Positions 60,898 through 64,000 of a DNA stretch of 64,000 bases are shown piece after piece (positions within the stretch are counted from its first letter, which is position 1; each line of letters opens with the position of its first letter). Below the pieces are notes generated by a model. That model was given only the letters and a program-made list of their open reading frames with translations. It had not been told where the DNA came from and did no database searches. The position numbers were made by a program, and so were the translations under genes. The stretch lies in assembly GCF_026210795.1 (NCBI RefSeq), contig NC_089435.1, forward strand, positions 3,906,001 to 3,970,000, read 5' to 3'. The stretch is from Rhizophagus irregularis (Eukaryota > Glomeromycota > Glomeromycetes > Glomerales > Glomeraceae).

Positions 60898-60966
60898 AAA
60901 TCAAATCGTCACACGTTTAATATTACAATTGCGCGTTTTTTCGTTAAGAACCTTTCCTACCGAAAA

Positions 60967-62238
60967 ATGCCATACAATTCCTTTAGAAAATTTGACTTGG
61001 ATAGTTTAAACAAAAACTTCAAGAATATGAATCCCGTTGTGTTTATTAATGTTCTATCTCAAAAAACTAAGACTAAACCTCCGATTTATACTTTTATAAC
61101 AAATGAAAAGAACGACTTTTGTTGCAAATTGGAGTACAATGGCAAGACATTTAAGGGTAAAGATTACCAACAAAATAAGCAGATGGCAAAACACTATGCA
61201 ACTCGTAAAGCTGTGAAGTACCTAATTGATAATTTACCTGCAAAGTTGGTGAAGGAGATTACTCAAGCAACTTTAAATGCAGTACAATTACCTCGAAAAA
61301 AAGGGAAAGTCGGAGAGAGCGAAGTTTTACCTTCGATCAGGTGGTACCAAAGAACATTGAATCAATTCCCACAGAAAAGACCTGTAGTTCTATTACTCGA
61401 GTTTTGTCAATACCATAAACTTGGTTTCCCCATATATCACGAGAATCTTGATGAGAGAGGTCGTTACAAATTCGATCTTCGCGTAGGCTCTCGTGAATTC
61501 AAGCCCAACAGGTCCTTTTTACACGTACCAAAATCAAAGGATCACGTTGCAGAAAAGGGATTTATAGCCTTATTCTCTGATTTCTGCTACAAAGAACAAC
61601 GTGAACTCGATACAAGGAAAGCACAAAATGGAAAATATGGGTTTCATAGTAATTACTTTCGTCCAACAGTATGTCCATCACAAAATGCACCTGGCTCTAC
61701 TTATATATCATCGGAATTGGGATCACCATTTGCAAGCGCATTTACGGAATATTACCTCCAAAAACAAAGCCATAATCAACAAACTTCAATATCCGAATCT
61801 TGGACAGTATTGAATGAGGGTAACGAAGAAGCTGTTGATATGGAAATCGATGAGATAGACGACGTATATTATTCACGCGTTCTTTTGGAAGCCGAGCCGA
61901 AGCAAGAAGGCTTTCGCGATTTGATTCTGAAAATAGTGAGGAGTCACGGATATCATCCATACTTGCCTCCACCTCCTTGCAACAGCGAACCGATGCAGAT
62001 TCGCAAGAAATCGTTCATATACAAAAAATATGTAAGTCTTTTGCATGAAATTTGTCAAGCAAAAAAATGGGAGAAGCCTACTTACAATATTGAAGATGTT
62101 GAAGGTGGATTTAAATGTAGTATTCGAGGAAAGGATTTTAATTTTATGTCAAACAAGATATGTTACACAAAATCAAATGCGATGGAAGAAGCTGCGAGAA
62201 TGGCTTATCGATTTTTCGGTAAGGAGCGAACTAATTAA
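60967..62238 (+). CDS. Intronless protein with three dsRNA-binding-like modules
   Basis: A single 423-residue frame without introns. Module 1 (residues about 20-95) reads NPVVFINVLSQKTK, YTFITNEKNDFCCKLEYNGK, then QNKQMAKHYATRKAVKYL, matching the alpha-beta-beta-beta-alpha order of a dsRBD with the A-K-x-x-A-A/T-x-x-A helix. Module 2 (about 138-205) reads PVVLLLEFCQYHKLGFPIYH, KFDLRVGSREF and DHVAEKGFIALF. Module 3 (about 350-420) reads YVSLLHEICQAKKWEKPTYN, GGFKCSIRGKDF and KSNAMEEAARMAYRFF. An acidic low-complexity linker (EAVDMEIDEIDD) separates modules 2 and 3. There is no RNase III, helicase or deaminase domain, so a regulatory RNA-binding role is inferred. The lack of introns contrasts with all neighbouring genes and would fit an origin by retroposition or a lineage-specific family. 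Confidence 0.7.
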   Translation: MPYNSFRKFDLDSLNKNFKNMNPVVFINVLSQKTKTKPPIYTFITNEKNDFCCKLEYNGKTFKGKDYQQNKQMAKHYATRKAVKYLIDNLPAKLVKEITQATLNAVQLPRKKGKVGESEVLPSIRWYQRTLNQFPQKRPVVLLLEFCQYHKLGFPIYHENLDERGRYKFDLRVGSREFKPNRSFLHVPKSKDHVAEKGFIALFSDFCYKEQRELDTRKAQNGKYGFHSNYFRPTVCPSQNAPGSTYISSELGSPFASAFTEYYLQKQSHNQQTSISESWTVLNEGNEEAVDMEIDEIDDVYYSRVLLEAEPKQEGFRDLILKIVRSHGYHPYLPPPPCNSEPMQIRKKSFIYKKYVSLLHEICQAKKWEKPTYNIEDVEGGFKCSIRGKDFNFMSNKICYTKSNAMEEAARMAYRFFGKERTN

Positions 62239-64000
62239 ATATTAAACAAATTAATAGAACCCATTATAAATTATTAAACTCATAAATTATTTGGCAAATA
62301 AACAATAAAGACGAACTGGACATAATAATTCATTATTCATGAAGTTGATGCTGAAGAATGTGAAAAAGAAATAATGTTTATATAGTATTTGGGAATGACA
62401 TTGCGTCACACCACTTCGCTCTAGCAAAACCGTGAGATGGATCTGCATATGGATATTGTGAAAAATCAGAATTAGTATTGTGACATTTTACAAACAATCG
62501 TTTAAATTAAATGTCTTTTACGAACATATTGAAAGATTTTTTATTTTCAAAGAATATCTTCATATTTATTGTTAAAAAGTATAGAAAAATAAGAAAATTT
62601 GATATTTATTAAAGAGTATTGCTATTTGCTAAGTGGTGATTGTCACAATTCTGCCAAAATTATAATTCGGTCGGAGTTAAAATACTTGTTAAAAATTTAA
62701 AAAAATTTTTAAATTGTAAATACATTGAAATTTGAAAATTTTTAATAAAAGAAGTAAAAATTGTAATTTACTTATATAAAAATTATAAGAAAACCCCATT
62801 TTTCTTGTAAATTTACATTTATTAAAATTTAATCAATAAAGATCAAATAAATTAATTTAAATATCTGGAGTCTTTACAATAAAAAGAGATAAGGCTGTCA
62901 GAAAAAGTTAAATTTATGTTTATATGTCAAATATGATTTTTAGGTTTGAATAAATCCAGATTTAACATTAATTCATTTTTTATTTTCCTAGCAGTTTTAT
63001 CCTTTTCTACTGCAAAGATCCCAATTTTGTAAGTATCTAGATTTGAATTTTTAAATGGAAGTAAATGTGGTAATTATTTGCTTTTATATTCTTAAAGAAA
63101 ATTTTGCAATTTTTCATTTATTGTCATACAATCAAAGATGTTTATATTACATGAAATTAAAATTCTTTGCTATTTTGAAATTATACTATTTTAAAAATAA
63201 TATAAAGAAAAAGAAATTTCTTATCCTCTTGAATTTAATATATTAAAATAACATCATTAATTCATCATTATAAAATATTTTAAAATACTTATTAAATATT
63301 TATTAATAGAAAATATTCAAATAAAAATAATGTAACTTTTGATAAAAAAAAAAAGTTCTTAAAATTATGGTTGATTTTATATAATTTATACTACTATTTA
63401 TTATTTCTATAATTTAAAAACTTAAAATTTTGTATACTAGTCTTTAAATTATAATTTATAGATAATTTTACCTGTTCTATAAATTTACTTAATATTTTAA
63501 AAAAGGTAAAAAATATTATTTAAGAAATATCAAATTTTACTTAAGTTAAAAAATAAATTTACTTTAAAAAAAAATATTTTTTATTTTATTGGAACTCTTT
63601 CTAACAATCATTATATCCATTTTTTTTAGTAAAAAATAATTTTATTTTTTATATAATTTTATAGCTTAAAAATGACATTTAATAAAAAAGATTTGAGTAT
63701 AGTAAAGTTAAATAATTTACTCAATATAAAAAAATACAGAAAGATTCTTTTATAATATACTATTGCTACCTTTAAAAGACTTCAATAAACACATTCAACT
63801 ACTATTAACAAATATATTAAGAATGTCTTACCAGGACTCCGCCTACTACTAAAATATGTTACCAGTAGAATTTCACTTTCATATGAAACCTTACCTTAGG
63901 ATTTGCTTAAATTCTATTGGTTAATTGACTAAAAAGGAAAAAAATAATAACAATGTAACATAAAATTTCATTTTATAGTAGGATCTTCAAAAAGTTTTAT
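62239..64000. other. AT-rich sequence, no gene found
   Basis: Apart from poly-A/T runs, no reading frame, terminal repeat or known element was recognised up to the window edge. The short frame at 63055-63246 is low-complexity and unlikely to be real. Confidence 0.5.

Noticed and set aside
61601-62245. Alternative frames inside the dsRNA-binding gene
   Set aside because: They are shadows of the 423-codon frame, which alone shows coherent domain structure.
63055-63246. 63-codon plus frame near the window end
   Set aside because: It is AT-rich low-complexity sequence with no motif, no splice context and no neighbouring coding signal.

Overview
The window looks like nuclear DNA of a filamentous fungus, most likely an arbuscular mycorrhizal fungus of the Rhizophagus type (Glomeromycotina). 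This is an inference. It rests on the very AT-rich sequence, short GT..AG introns of about 60-100 nt in most genes, a fungal-type neutral trehalase, and a dense graveyard of hAT, pogo/CENP-B and ORF1-only LINE-like elements. No tRNA, rRNA or CRISPR was seen.

The window has two compartments. Bases 1 to about 38,000 are almost entirely mobile DNA. They hold five copies of a LINE-like element that carries only an RRM-type ORF1 and a (TAAA)n-type tail, two of them with perfect 10-16 bp target-site duplications and a third with an imperfect 15 bp one. They also hold two pogo-type transposons (10043-12341 and 17260-19101), nested related hAT elements with a palindromic satellite array (27243-32895), and several MITE families. 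The MITEs show either TA duplications (Tc1/mariner/pogo type) or 8-bp duplications (hAT type). Insertions are nested up to three deep: LINE-like element, then MITE, then pogo at 9679-13595. Every transposase or ORF1 copy read here is broken, and most of the stop codons are explicable as C-to-T or G-to-A changes.

From about 38,900 to 62,240 the sequence is ordinary gene space with five intron-containing housekeeping genes and one intronless gene: neutral trehalase (minus), MSH4 (plus), an IFRD-domain protein (minus), THO complex subunit 1 (minus), Ku70 (minus) and a protein with three dsRNA-binding-like modules (plus). Trehalase and MSH4 are divergent across a 3 kb intergenic region, MSH4 and IFRD are convergent, and Ku70 and the dsRNA-binding gene are divergent. 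I see no operon-like functional link. Common themes are DNA maintenance (MSH4 in meiotic crossing-over, Ku70 in end joining), mRNA export (THOC1), carbon and stress metabolism (trehalase) and RNA binding. The last 1.7 kb is AT-rich sequence without a gene.

The most notable observations are the ORF1-only LINE family with an in-frame stop shared by three copies, the palindromic 50-bp array inside self-nested hAT elements, the C-to-T-biased nonsense decay, the large inverted tandem array around 13.6-15.2 kb, and the intronless triple dsRBD-like gene preceded by an in-frame TGA.
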